From NCBI RefSeq assembly GCF_000416235.1, contig NZ_ATLO01000004.1:403469-467468 (forward strand): a DNA stretch of 64,000 nucleotides. The letters are read 5' to 3'. A program made the position numbers and the translations under genes. Below, piece by piece: positions 1 through 7,776 of this stretch. Position 1 is the stretch's first letter; each line of letters opens with the position of its first letter. Source of the DNA: Pseudomonas sp. CFII64. Lineage in GTDB: Bacteria; Pseudomonadota; Gammaproteobacteria; Pseudomonadales; Pseudomonadaceae. A model generated the notes under the pieces. That model was not told the DNA's origin. It was given only the letters and a program-made list of their open reading frames with translations, and made no database searches.

Positions 1-25
1 GGGCGTGCCGTTTTGGGGCATGCCC
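1..25 (-). terminator. Possible terminator hairpin after dsbG
   Basis: A GC-rich inverted repeat (GGGCATGCC against GGCACGCCC with one mismatch and a short AAAAC loop, read on the minus strand) lies just past the dsbG stop. The window edge cuts off the place where a T-run would be, so a terminator is only inferred. Confidence 0.35.
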
Positions 26-37
26 GGATTGTGATGG

Positions 38-808
38 CTAAGGTTTGGGGCCCAGAATCTTTTCCAGCTGCGCGGTTTGCGGTGCGCCTTGCTGCTGTTG
101 CAGTTGGCCCTTCGCATCGAGGTAGAAGATCGACGGCGTTGCGGAAAGGCCCAGGTCGTTCATCAATTGCAGATTGGCGTCGAGACGGGTCTGAATGTCC
201 TTGGGGATGCTGCCCAAAGGTTTCAACTTGCTGCTTTTGCCCGCCTGTTCATGCGTGTTCAGTGCCGCTTGGGGATCGTTGTCGGCCAGTAAAGCAGCGG
301 CCTTGGCGGCGCTGTCTTCACGGATGATGCCGACCATGATGTGGCGCAGTTGCACCTTGCCAGCCTTGACCCATGGCCGCGCCTGTTCCCAGAACATGTT
401 GCAGTACGGGCAATTGGCATCGCTGAACAGATACACCACGTTGGGTGCATCGGCGTTGCCATCGGCGATCCAGGTGCTTTTCTCCAGACCGCTCCAGACC
501 TCTTTGGACATCGGCTCGTAGACCAGTTTTTGCAGCGGTGCCTCGCTGAGGTCTTCACCTTTTTCGTCATAGAGATTGCCCGCCAGCACATGCTTGCCAT
601 CCCGGGTCAGGTACAGCGCCATGGCCTGTTTCTGGTATTCAGCGGCATAGCCGCGCAAGCCGTCCGGCGCATCGAAACTGCCGATGATGCGCGCGCCTTT
701 GTCTTGCAGTGCGCGAATCGGCGCAGGCAATTCTTCGGCCTGTAACAACGGGCTTTGCAGGATCAGCAGGCTCAGGCTGAGCAGTGAAAGGCAACGGATC
801 GAAATCAT
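38..808 (-). CDS. dsbG: Thiol:disulfide interchange protein DsbG
   Basis: Periplasmic disulfide isomerase/reductase of the DsbC/DsbG family, 256 residues, the usual length. A signal peptide (hydrophobic residues 8-23, probable cleavage after QA) is followed by a dimerisation-type N-terminal region and a thioredoxin fold with the active site CPYC at residues 133-136. The cis-proline loop is Thr-Pro near residue 221, as expected for DsbG. Its ATG overlaps the stop of the upstream TlpA-like gene by four bases (ATGA), so it is the last gene of a dsbD-dsbE-dsbG operon. DsbD would keep the CPYC cysteines reduced. In P. aeruginosa the equivalent operon (PA2478-PA2477 region) is under the copper-sensing DsbRS system, which is also encoded divergently here. 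Family call is firm; choice of DsbG over DsbC rests on length and context. Confidence 0.9.
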   Translation of the reverse strand: MISIRCLSLLSLSLLILQSPLLQAEELPAPIRALQDKGARIIGSFDAPDGLRGYAAEYQKQAMALYLTRDGKHVLAGNLYDEKGEDLSEAPLQKLVYEPMSKEVWSGLEKSTWIADGNADAPNVVYLFSDANCPYCNMFWEQARPWVKAGKVQLRHIMVGIIREDSAAKAAALLADNDPQAALNTHEQAGKSSKLKPLGSIPKDIQTRLDANLQLMNDLGLSATPSIFYLDAKGQLQQQQGAPQTAQLEKILGPKP

Positions 809-1638
809 GGGTCAAGGGTCCTTGAAGGCTGGGTCGTACTCGGAAAACTGTCGAGGTAGCGGGTCAGGCTGGCTTGGGAAAGCTCGCCCAGGTGACTGCC
901 GATCAGGCGGCCTTCGGAGCTGTAGAAAACGGTGGTGGGCAGGGCCATGGAGCCGACGCTTTGCGCCAGTTGGCCGCTGCCGTCGAACAGCACGTTGCTC
1001 AGGCGCAAGCCTTGGGTGTTCAGGAAACTTGCTACGGTTTGCGGCGATTCGGCTTGATTGACGAACAGGAACACCACGTCATCGCGCTCGGCCTGGGCGG
1101 CTTGCAGGACGGGCATTTCCCGCCGACAGGGCGGACACCAGGTCGCCCAGAGATTAATCACCAGCGGTCGTCCCTGATAATCGGCCAGCTGCACGGATTC
1201 CCCGGCAGCATTGCGCAAGCTGATTTCCGGCAGGCTGACACCTTGCTGATAAATGTTCAGGCCCAGATTGGCCAGCAGCCAGAACATCAATCCGCTGCCC
1301 AGACCAAGCCCCAGCGGGCGGCGTAGCTCCAGGCGTCGCCAGGCGATCAGCAGTCCGCCGAGGATCACCGCGAGCACGCCCGGCCAGATCAGGAAACCGC
1401 CATCGCGAATGTCCAGCGCCTGCCACGGCTGCGCCTGATAATGCGCCCAATACTCGATGACAAATCCCGCACGTGCGACCAGCAACCCCAACAGGAACAG
1501 ACCGAACAACGCCGATTCCGGGTTGGCGCCGGTCCGCCGCGAGGTCAACCAGCCCACCAGCGTGGCCAGCGCCAGTGCGCCGATCAGCAGCAGGTGCACG
1601 ACGGCCAGGGCGAACGGCCCGATAGAAACACTCAACAT
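805..1638 (-). CDS. Membrane-anchored TlpA/DsbE-like thioredoxin
   Basis: A 277-residue protein with a hydrophobic N-terminal half and a C-terminal thioredoxin domain. At least three transmembrane stretches are visible (about 10-30, 45-63 and 85-100, probably another at 111-130); such an Lgt-like membrane part in front of a TlpA domain is a known Pseudomonas arrangement. The redox motif is WCPPC with cysteines 168 and 171, and a cis-proline lies in ALPTT further on. It probably acts as a periplasm-facing thiol reductase fed by DsbD. Start chosen at 1638 because this ATG overlaps the dsbD stop by one base (TGATG); the open frame runs further upstream only inside dsbD. It overlaps dsbG by four bases, so the three genes are translationally coupled. 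It is called dsbE in the P. aeruginosa dsbDEG operon, but it is not the cytochrome c maturation CcmG. Confidence 0.85.
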   Translation of the reverse strand: MLSVSIGPFALAVVHLLLIGALALATLVGWLTSRRTGANPESALFGLFLLGLLVARAGFVIEYWAHYQAQPWQALDIRDGGFLIWPGVLAVILGGLLIAWRRLELRRPLGLGLGSGLMFWLLANLGLNIYQQGVSLPEISLRNAAGESVQLADYQGRPLVINLWATWCPPCRREMPVLQAAQAERDDVVFLFVNQAESPQTVASFLNTQGLRLSNVLFDGSGQLAQSVGSMALPTTVFYSSEGRLIGSHLGELSQASLTRYLDSFPSTTQPSRTLDP

Positions 1639-3374
1639 CAACTGCGCTCCCGAGTGGCTTGCCAGTGTTGCAGGAAAGTCCCGGCGTCGACCTGGCCGGT
1701 GATCCGCCGGTCGCGTCGTTCGTTGCCGTCTGGCCCGATCCACAACAGGCTCGGTGGCCCCGGCACCTTGTAACGTTGCAGCAGCTCGCGGCTGGCCGGG
1801 CTGTCAGCGGTGACATCCAGGCGCAGCAGATGCACGCCTTGCAGCGCATTCAACACCTCGGGTTTGGCGAACACCTGTTTCTCCATGATTTTGCAGGACA
1901 CGCACCAGTCGGCGTAGTAATCGATCAGCACCCAGCGACCGCTGGCTTTGGCGGCTTCGAGTTCAGTTTGCAGCGCCCGGGGATCGCTTAGCGTGACAAA
2001 CGCTTCATCTGTCGTGGCGCGTTGTTCGACACGGTTGGCACTGTAAACCTTCAGCGGCTGCCAAGGGTCGTCCGCGCCACCAGCGGCGCCCACCAGCAGC
2101 AACACGGACCACAGGCCGAAGATCAGACCAGCGGGGGCGAAGAACCGGGTGGTGCTTTTCATTCGCTGGGTCAACGCCAGCGCACTGCATGCGGCGATCA
2201 ACAGCAGCGCGCCCCAACCGGCGACCCACAACGACTCATCCAGCAGAGGCCGCGCCATCAGCAATGCGGTGCCGAGGAACATGAAACCGAACACGCCTTT
2301 GAGCACATCCATCCACGCTCCAGGCTTGGGCAGGAAACGATTGCCGACGGTGACCAACAGCATCAATGGCAAACCGATTCCCAATCCCATGACGAACAGC
2401 ACCAGGCCGCCGTGCAGCGCATTGCCGCTTTGTGCGATGTAGAGCAGCGCGCCGGCCAGCGGTGCGGTCATGCACGGGCCGACCATCAACCCGGACAACG
2501 CTCCCAGCACACCGGCGCCGAGCAGGCTGCCGCCGCGTGTGCGCCGACTGGCGTTTTCCAGTCGATCACGCAACGCGGCGGGCAGTTGCAGTTCGAAAAA
2601 CCCGAACATCGGCAATGCCAGCAAGACGAACAGCGCAGCGAAGCTGCCGAGCAACCACGGCTGTTGCAGCAGCGCCTGCAGATTGCCGCCGAGCAATGCC
2701 GCAACCACGCCGAGTCCCGCGTAGACCAGTGCCATGCTCAGCACATAACTACCTGCCAATGCCAGACCGCGCCGGGGACTGGCGCCACCACCCACCACCA
2801 CGCCCGCCAGAATCGGCAACATCGGCAGCGAGCACGGGGCGAAGGCCAGCAGCAGGCCCAGGCCAAAGAAGATCAGCAGGCTCCAGCCCAGCGAGCGTTG
2901 CGCGAGGGAGCTGGCCAGTGTCTGGTCTTCGGCTTGCTGCCCGTTTTGTTCGACACGGGTGTCGCCGATCTCCAGCAACCGGCTTTGCGGCGGATAACAC
3001 AAACCCGCATCGGCACAACCTTGCCAGCCAAGTCTCACGGTGCCGTTGGCGGCGGCCGGGATCAACACTTCAAGACTGTTGCGGTACACCTGCTGTTCGC
3101 CGAAAAACTCGTCACTGTGGGCTTCGCCTTCGGGCAGCACCGGCTGATTTTCGGCGCTCAGCCCGGCAAAACCGACGCGCTGCTTATACAGGTAATAACC
3201 CTCTGCGATGCGCCAGTGCAGACGGGTTTCCCCGGACTCCAGGCGGTCGCTGGTCAGGGTGAACGCCTGGTCAGCAGGGAGAAATTCGGCTTGTCGCTTG
3301 AAGGGATCATTGCCGGACAACGCCTGAGCAAGTGAGGGCAACAGCAAAAACATCAGCAGCAAAAAAATACGCAT
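1638..3374 (-). CDS. dsbD: Protein-disulfide reductase DsbD
   Basis: Inner-membrane electron carrier that passes reducing power from cytoplasmic thioredoxin to periplasmic thiol proteins. The 578-residue product has all three parts: a signal peptide and N-terminal periplasmic domain with its cysteine pair (in GCADAGLCYP), a central eight-helix membrane domain with the two characteristic Cys-Pro sites (FAPCSLPMLP and VGPCMTAPLAG), and a C-terminal thioredoxin-like domain with WCVSC. I start it at the ATG at 3374 (MRIFLLLMFLLL...), which gives a clean signal peptide; the frame stays open for 372 bases more, but that stretch is repeat DNA. First gene of the dsbD-dsbE-dsbG operon. A direct-repeat box of OmpR-family type lies about 50 bases upstream. 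This is the second, specialised DsbD (DipZ2 type) rather than necessarily the housekeeping copy. Confidence 0.93.
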   Translation of the reverse strand: MRIFLLLMFLLLPSLAQALSGNDPFKRQAEFLPADQAFTLTSDRLESGETRLHWRIAEGYYLYKQRVGFAGLSAENQPVLPEGEAHSDEFFGEQQVYRNSLEVLIPAAANGTVRLGWQGCADAGLCYPPQSRLLEIGDTRVEQNGQQAEDQTLASSLAQRSLGWSLLIFFGLGLLLAFAPCSLPMLPILAGVVVGGGASPRRGLALAGSYVLSMALVYAGLGVVAALLGGNLQALLQQPWLLGSFAALFVLLALPMFGFFELQLPAALRDRLENASRRTRGGSLLGAGVLGALSGLMVGPCMTAPLAGALLYIAQSGNALHGGLVLFVMGLGIGLPLMLLVTVGNRFLPKPGAWMDVLKGVFGFMFLGTALLMARPLLDESLWVAGWGALLLIAACSALALTQRMKSTTRFFAPAGLIFGLWSVLLLVGAAGGADDPWQPLKVYSANRVEQRATTDEAFVTLSDPRALQTELEAAKASGRWVLIDYYADWCVSCKIMEKQVFAKPEVLNALQGVHLLRLDVTADSPASRELLQRYKVPGPPSLLWIGPDGNERRDRRITGQVDAGTFLQHWQATRERS

Positions 3375-3420
3375 ACAAGAGCCTTGGGATTTACAGACCG
3401 GCCAAGGGTGGAGGAGGGGG

Positions 3421-3437
3421 ATTAAGTGATGGTTAAG
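3421..3437 (-). promoter_or_regulatory. Direct-repeat response-regulator box before dsbD
   Basis: On the minus strand the sequence reads CTTAAC-N5-CTTAAT, two hexamers 11 bases apart, 47-63 bases before the dsbD start codon. This is the spacing and base pattern of PmrA-class OmpR regulators. A matching box precedes the regulator gene at 3959. I infer that the adjacent DsbR-like regulator binds both. Confidence 0.6.
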
Positions 3438-3439
3438 GC

Positions 3440-3925
3440 CGTACCCTTTGTTGAAGCGAGGCTTGCCCGCGAACCAGACGCCTCGGTGGGCCAGATACGC
3501 CGCGTCATCGTTCTTCGGTGCCGTGTGTTGAATCGGGTGGCACCAACAGCATTTGCGGTGCGGCTTATTGAGGTTTCGCCCTGACGGTCGAGTCCTTTTG
3601 TTCCGGCAAAAGGACGAAACCATCTGCGCTGACGTCCGGCCCGACTTCGTCGGGTTCCTTCGCTCCGGTGTCGTGGCGTGGGTACGCGCCGACGCGCCAT
3701 CCCTGGCGCAACGGCGCTCGACCGGCATCCATGCCGGTCGCCCCACACCACGACGCCTGCGCTCAGCCTCCCGACGCGCGTTTGGCGGTGTCTGTCAGAT
3801 CGCGGCACGGAAAAGCGAAAATCAACAGCCAGAGCAATGTTTCAGGTGGGCCCTGAATCGGTTAGAGCGAGGCTTGCCCGCGAACATAGAATCTCCAACG
3901 AGATTGCATTTTTTTGATCTGCGCG
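3440..3925. repeat. Intergenic repeat-rich spacer between dsbD and dsbR
   Basis: This 480-base stretch has no convincing gene. It contains two copies of the REP half-site GCGAGGCTTGCCCGCGAA (near 3457 and 3869), a hairpin-forming CCTTTTGTTCCGGCAAAAGG near 3595, and a GTCCGGCCC..TTCG..GGTTCCTTCG repeat at about 3632-3665. An inverted copy of that last repeat occurs at the very end of the window (63965-64000). Open frames through it (for example minus strand 3422-3808) are Arg-rich and repeat-derived. Confidence 0.6.
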
Positions 3926-3958
3926 ACCGGGGTCGCGATCCCATCTTGTCCTCGAAGG

Positions 3959-3975
3959 CATAATCCTGCCTTAAT
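3959..3975 (+). promoter_or_regulatory. Direct-repeat response-regulator box before dsbR
   Basis: CATAAT-N5-CTTAAT, within an 8-base direct repeat TAATCCTG at 3961 and 3972, ends 38 bases before the regulator ATG. It has the same 11-base period as the box before dsbD, which suggests autoregulation together with control of the dsb operon. Confidence 0.55.
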
Positions 3976-4013
3976 CCTGACCTGTTTCATTGGTACATTT
4001 CCCGAGCCCGAGC

Positions 4014-4703
4014 ATGCACGTATTACTCTGTGAAGACGACGATCTGATCGCCAGCGGAATTGCCGCCGGCCTCAATGCCCAGGGCCTGACCGTGGATCGG
4101 GTGGCCACGGCGGCAGCGGCGCGGGCGATTCTGGCGGCGGCGCAATTCGATGTGCTGATCCTTGATCTGGGCCTGCCCGACGAAGACGGTCTCAAGCTCC
4201 TCAAGCAGCTGCGCGGGCAGGGCGTGGAGCTGCCGGTGTTGATTCTTACCGCGCGGGATACGGTCAGCGACCGGGTCGATGGTTTGCAGGCCGGTGCCGA
4301 TGATTACCTGCTCAAACCCTTTGATCTGCGTGAACTCAGCGCCCGCCTGCACACGTTGGTGCGGCGCGTGGCCGGACGCAGCGTCAACCTGATCGAGCAT
4401 GGTTGCCTGAGCTACGACCCCAGCAGTCGCGAGGTTTTTCTATCCGGTCAACCGGTGGATTTGTCCCGCCGTGAGCAGGCGCTGTTGCATGCGCTAATGC
4501 ATGCCCGAGGTCGTGTACTGTCCAGCGAGCAACTCAAGGATTGCATTTACGGCTTCGGCGATGAAGTGGAAAGCAACGCGCTGAGCGTGCACATCCATCA
4601 TCTGCGGCGCAAGCTGGGCGGCCACATCGTCGAGACCGTGCGCGGCCTGGGTTATCGACTCGGCGTGGCCGGCAAAGACCTGCCATTGGAGGACCGTCAA
4701 TGA
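4014..4703 (+). CDS. dsbR: OmpR-family response regulator, DsbR-like
   Basis: A 229-residue response regulator. The receiver domain has the acidic pair in LLCEDDD, the phospho-acceptor Asp51 (LILDLGLPDEDG) and the conserved Lys in LLKPFDLRELSARL. The C-terminal winged helix has the PmrA/QseB-class pattern ending HIHHLRRKLGG..IETVRGLGYRL-like. Start at 4014 (MHVLLCEDD) rather than eight codons earlier because it aligns with the family. Its stop overlaps the kinase start by four bases. It is divergent from dsbDEG, and the order (DsbG, DsbE, DsbD, regulator, kinase) matches P. aeruginosa PA2477-PA2480, where this pair is described as the copper-sensing DsbRS. The symbol rests on that synteny and on domain class; the ligand is not visible in sequence. 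Confidence 0.85.
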   Translation: MHVLLCEDDDLIASGIAAGLNAQGLTVDRVATAAAARAILAAAQFDVLILDLGLPDEDGLKLLKQLRGQGVELPVLILTARDTVSDRVDGLQAGADDYLLKPFDLRELSARLHTLVRRVAGRSVNLIEHGCLSYDPSSREVFLSGQPVDLSRREQALLHALMHARGRVLSSEQLKDCIYGFGDEVESNALSVHIHHLRRKLGGHIVETVRGLGYRLGVAGKDLPLEDRQ

Positions 4704-6028
4704 GTCTGCGTCTGCGCCTGAGCCTGACGCTGGGCTCGGCATTCGTGGTGATCTGGATGCTCGCGGCGGCCTGGATGTTGTGTGATTTGCGTGCACAAAT
4801 GATGGACTCACTGGATCAACGTCTCGCCGCATCGGCGCGCATGGTTTCCGGGCTCCTCGAGCAATTGCCAGTCCCCGCCAGCAATGACGGCGCAGCCTTG
4901 AGCGCCGAGCAGTTGGGCATCCCCGGCGGGCTGGCGTGTCAGGTCAGTTCATTGCGCGGCGAAGTGCTCGCACGCAGTCACTCGACCCCGGATGAACCGC
5001 TGGCGGCCGATGCCAGCGGCTTTCAAGACCAGCTTATCAACGGCGAACGCTGGCGCAGTTTCACCCTGACGCACGGCGAGTTGCGCGTTACCACGGCTGA
5101 CCGCCAGGACGAGCGCGACACCCTGAAATATTCGGTTTTATTGGCGGCTTCGGTGCCGGTGGCGGTGGCCTTGTTCGGCAGTCTGGGCCTGCTCTGGCTG
5201 GGCATCGGGCAAGGTTTGGCGCCGCTCAATCGCATGCGTGATGCCTTGAAACGGCGCAGTGCCGATTCGCTGGAGCCGCTGGATATCTCGGGTATGCCCA
5301 ATGAGTTGCTGCCGTTGCTGGACACCCAGAACCAGCTGTTCCAGCGCATTGCCCAGACCCTGGAACGCGAGCGGCGTCTGACCGGCGATGCCGCCCATGA
5401 GCTGCGCAGCCCGCTGACCGCCATCAAGACCCACCTGCAAGTGGCGCGCATGACCCAGGGCGAAACCCGTGATCGTTCGCTGGCCCACGCGGAAGAGGGC
5501 GCGGATCGCCTGCACAGCACGCTTGAGCAATTGCTGTTACTGGCGCGAGTCGAGGGCAGTCTGTCGTTCGAAGATGGCGTGCAATGCAGCGCCGAAGAAG
5601 TCGCGCGTCTGGCGATGCACGACGCCAGTCACGGCCACGTGTCGCGCATTGATCTGCACCTGCCGGACGATTTGTCCTCAGCGGCGCTGGATATGCCATC
5701 GGTGCTGGCCATCGCCGCCTTGCGCAATCTGCTGGAAAACGCCTTGCGCCACGCACCTCGAAACACCCGGGTTGAGCTGACCTTGAGCACTTCAGCGAGC
5801 CTGGCATGCTTTGAGGTGCGGGATCACGGCAGCGGCATCGCCGAGGAACAATTGAGCCTTGTCACCCAACGCTTCTGGCGGCAGGGCACCGGCGAAGGTG
5901 CCGGTCTGGGCCTGGCCATCGTGCAGGCCATTGTCCAGCGCTGCGGCTGCCTGCTGACTTTCGCCAATCAGCCGGATGGCTTGCGGGTCGAACTGCGTAT
6001 GCCGTTGAGTCGCGACCTTCACGGATAA
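4700..6028 (+). CDS. dsbS: Sensor histidine kinase, DsbS-like
   Basis: Inner-membrane histidine kinase of 442 residues. Two transmembrane helices (about 10-30 and 144-166) bracket a periplasmic sensor of roughly 110 residues. A HAMP-like linker is followed by the H-box GDAAHELRSPLTAIKTH with the phospho-acceptor near His233, an N-box (LRNLLENALRHAPRNT) and G-boxes (RDHGSGI, GEGAGLGLAIV). The periplasmic part holds one cysteine, Cys80, in GLACQVSS. As I recall, the P. aeruginosa DsbS senses copper through a periplasmic cysteine near this position, so Cys80 is the obvious candidate ligand. Translationally coupled to the regulator (ATGA). Confidence 0.85.
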   Translation: MSLRLRLSLTLGSAFVVIWMLAAAWMLCDLRAQMMDSLDQRLAASARMVSGLLEQLPVPASNDGAALSAEQLGIPGGLACQVSSLRGEVLARSHSTPDEPLAADASGFQDQLINGERWRSFTLTHGELRVTTADRQDERDTLKYSVLLAASVPVAVALFGSLGLLWLGIGQGLAPLNRMRDALKRRSADSLEPLDISGMPNELLPLLDTQNQLFQRIAQTLERERRLTGDAAHELRSPLTAIKTHLQVARMTQGETRDRSLAHAEEGADRLHSTLEQLLLLARVEGSLSFEDGVQCSAEEVARLAMHDASHGHVSRIDLHLPDDLSSAALDMPSVLAIAALRNLLENALRHAPRNTRVELTLSTSASLACFEVRDHGSGIAEEQLSLVTQRFWRQGTGEGAGLGLAIVQAIVQRCGCLLTFANQPDGLRVELRMPLSRDLHG

Positions 6029-6041
6029 GTCCGGGCCAAGC

Positions 6042-6058
6042 ATCAACATTGTGTTGAT
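6042..6058. other. Short perfect inverted repeat after dsbS
   Basis: ATCAACA-TTG-TGTTGAT lies 14 bases after the kinase stop and about 115 bases before the permease start. It could be an operator for the downstream transporter; there is no T-run that would make it a terminator. Confidence 0.3.
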
Positions 6059-6171
6059 CCATCTCAAGCGTTGCCGTCAACCGTTGCGTCATGATGCGCG
6101 CGATAGCGGGCTGCGCGTCCTGGATGTGCAAGCCATGCGTGCTGATTTCGATGGACCCAGGAAAAAAAATC

Positions 6172-7662
6172 ATGAATGCGACTGTGACGACGCCCGAAGT
6201 ACCGCCCGCGAAGCTCAAGTTGCCCATCGCACTGGCCATCGCCGTACTGGTGATGGTCGGCGTGTTATTGCTGCCGCTGCCGGCGGACCTGCCGGTTGCC
6301 GGGCACCGAATGCTGGCGATTCTGGCCTTTGCCGTCGTGGTGTGGATTACCGAAGCGGTTTCTTACGAAGCCAGCGCGATCATGATCACTTCGCTCATGG
6401 CCTTCCTGATCGGCACCGCGCCGACCTTGCCGGACCCGGCTGTGATCTATGGTTCATCCGCAGCGATCAGCATGGCCCTGACCGGCTTCTCCAATCCGGC
6501 ACTGGCACTGGTCGCCGGGGCGCTGTTCATCGCCGCCGCCATGACTCATACCGGACTGGATCGAAGAATCGCCCTCGTGACTCTGGCGCGGGTCGGCACC
6601 AGCACCCGGCGCATCATGCTCGGCGCCATTGTGGTGACGATTTTGCTGAGTCTGGTGGTGCCCAGTGCTACCGCGCGCAGTGCCTGCGTGGTGCCGATCA
6701 TGATGGGCGTCATTGCCGCGTTCGGGGTCGACAAACGCTCGAACATCGCCGCCGCGATCATGATCATCGTCGCCCAAGGCACCAGCATCTGGAACGTCGG
6801 CATTCAGACCGCCGCCGCGCAAAACCTGCTGACGGCCGGCTTCATGGAGAAAATGCTCGGTGCACGAGTGTCCTGGCTGGACTGGCTGATCGCCGGTGCA
6901 CCCTGGGCGATCATCATGTCCGGCGTGTTGATTCTGCTGGTCCTGAAATTACTGCCGCCGGAAAGCGACAGCATCCCCGGCGGCAAGGAAGCCGTCGCGC
7001 AATCCCTGGCCGAAATCGGCCCCATGACCAGTGCGCAGAAACGCCTGATGGCGGTGTCCATCGGCTTGCTGTTGTTGTGGGCCACTGAAGGCAAGTTGCA
7101 CAGTTTCGACACCACCTCCACGACCTACGCCGGGTTGGTCCTCCTGTTGCTGCCGCGTTGGGGCGTGATGACCTGGAAGGATGTGCAATCGCGCATTCCG
7201 TGGGGCACGGTGATTGTTTTCGGCGTGGGCATCAGTCTGGGCACTGCATTGCTTACGACCCATGCCGGTCAGTGGCTGGGCGTGCAAGTGGTGGCGAACA
7301 CCGGTCTGGACAAAGTCGGCCCGCTGGGAGTTTTCGCCATTCTCGGGGCGTTCCTGATCCTGATTCACCTGGGTTTCGCCAGCGCCACGGCGTTGACCTC
7401 GGCGATGCTGCCGATCCTGATCGCGGTGTTGCAAACCCTGCCCGGTGATTTCAACCGGCTGGGCATGACCATGTTGCTGGGTTTTGTGGTCAGCTACGGG
7501 TTCATTCTGCCGATCAACGCGCCGCAGAACATGGTCTGCCTGGGCACGGAAACCTTCACCGCCCGGCAGTTCGCCCGTGTCGGCCTGCCGGTGACGATCA
7601 TCGGTTACCTGCTGATGCTGCTGTTCGCTGCCACCTACTGGAAGTGGCTGGGCTGGATGTGA
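6172..7662 (+). CDS. DASS/SLC13-family anion permease
   Basis: A 496-residue polytopic inner-membrane transporter of the divalent anion:Na+ symporter family (CitT/SLC13). Around a dozen hydrophobic helices are evident. Family hallmarks include the early segment LAFAVVVWITEAVSYEASA, the substrate/Na+-site motif in LVVPSATARSACVVPIM (first repeat) and the second-repeat equivalent GFVVSYGFILPINAPQNMVCLGTETF. Substrates in the family are dicarboxylates, tricarboxylates, sulfate or tartrate; the sequence alone does not decide. I place the start at 6172 because AGGA lies 10 bases upstream and the extra N-terminal residues of the longer frame are not family-like. It sits alone between the dsb kinase and pvdH, with no obvious functional link to either. 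Confidence 0.82.
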   Translation: MNATVTTPEVPPAKLKLPIALAIAVLVMVGVLLLPLPADLPVAGHRMLAILAFAVVVWITEAVSYEASAIMITSLMAFLIGTAPTLPDPAVIYGSSAAISMALTGFSNPALALVAGALFIAAAMTHTGLDRRIALVTLARVGTSTRRIMLGAIVVTILLSLVVPSATARSACVVPIMMGVIAAFGVDKRSNIAAAIMIIVAQGTSIWNVGIQTAAAQNLLTAGFMEKMLGARVSWLDWLIAGAPWAIIMSGVLILLVLKLLPPESDSIPGGKEAVAQSLAEIGPMTSAQKRLMAVSIGLLLLWATEGKLHSFDTTSTTYAGLVLLLLPRWGVMTWKDVQSRIPWGTVIVFGVGISLGTALLTTHAGQWLGVQVVANTGLDKVGPLGVFAILGAFLILIHLGFASATALTSAMLPILIAVLQTLPGDFNRLGMTMLLGFVVSYGFILPINAPQNMVCLGTETFTARQFARVGLPVTIIGYLLMLLFAATYWKWLGWM

Positions 7663-7673
7663 CACTGATTTTG

Positions 7674-7697
7674 TAAATCCTCGCCGCGCTGGTGCGT
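7674..7697 (+). promoter_or_regulatory. PvdS-type iron-starvation promoter of pvdH
   Basis: TAAAT followed by exactly 16 bases and CGT, the published PvdS (ECF sigma factor) consensus of pyoverdine genes, and TAAAT is followed by CC as in the extended box. It lies about 80 bases before the pvdH start and 12 bases past the permease stop, so pvdH has its own iron-regulated promoter. Confidence 0.7.
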
Positions 7698-7776
7698 TTC
7701 CCTAACAGGAAATCTGCAAGCGCTCGACGGCGTGGCAGATGTCCTTTTCTACTACCTGCTATCGAGGGTTTGAGGG

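Noticed and set aside
2022..3335. A 437-codon plus-strand open frame
   Set aside because: Lies wholly inside dsbD; Gln/His-rich antisense product without domains.
3422..3808. Arg-rich 128-codon minus frame upstream of dsbD
   Set aside because: Made of intergenic repeat sequence that recurs at the window's right end; no ribosome site and no protein family features.
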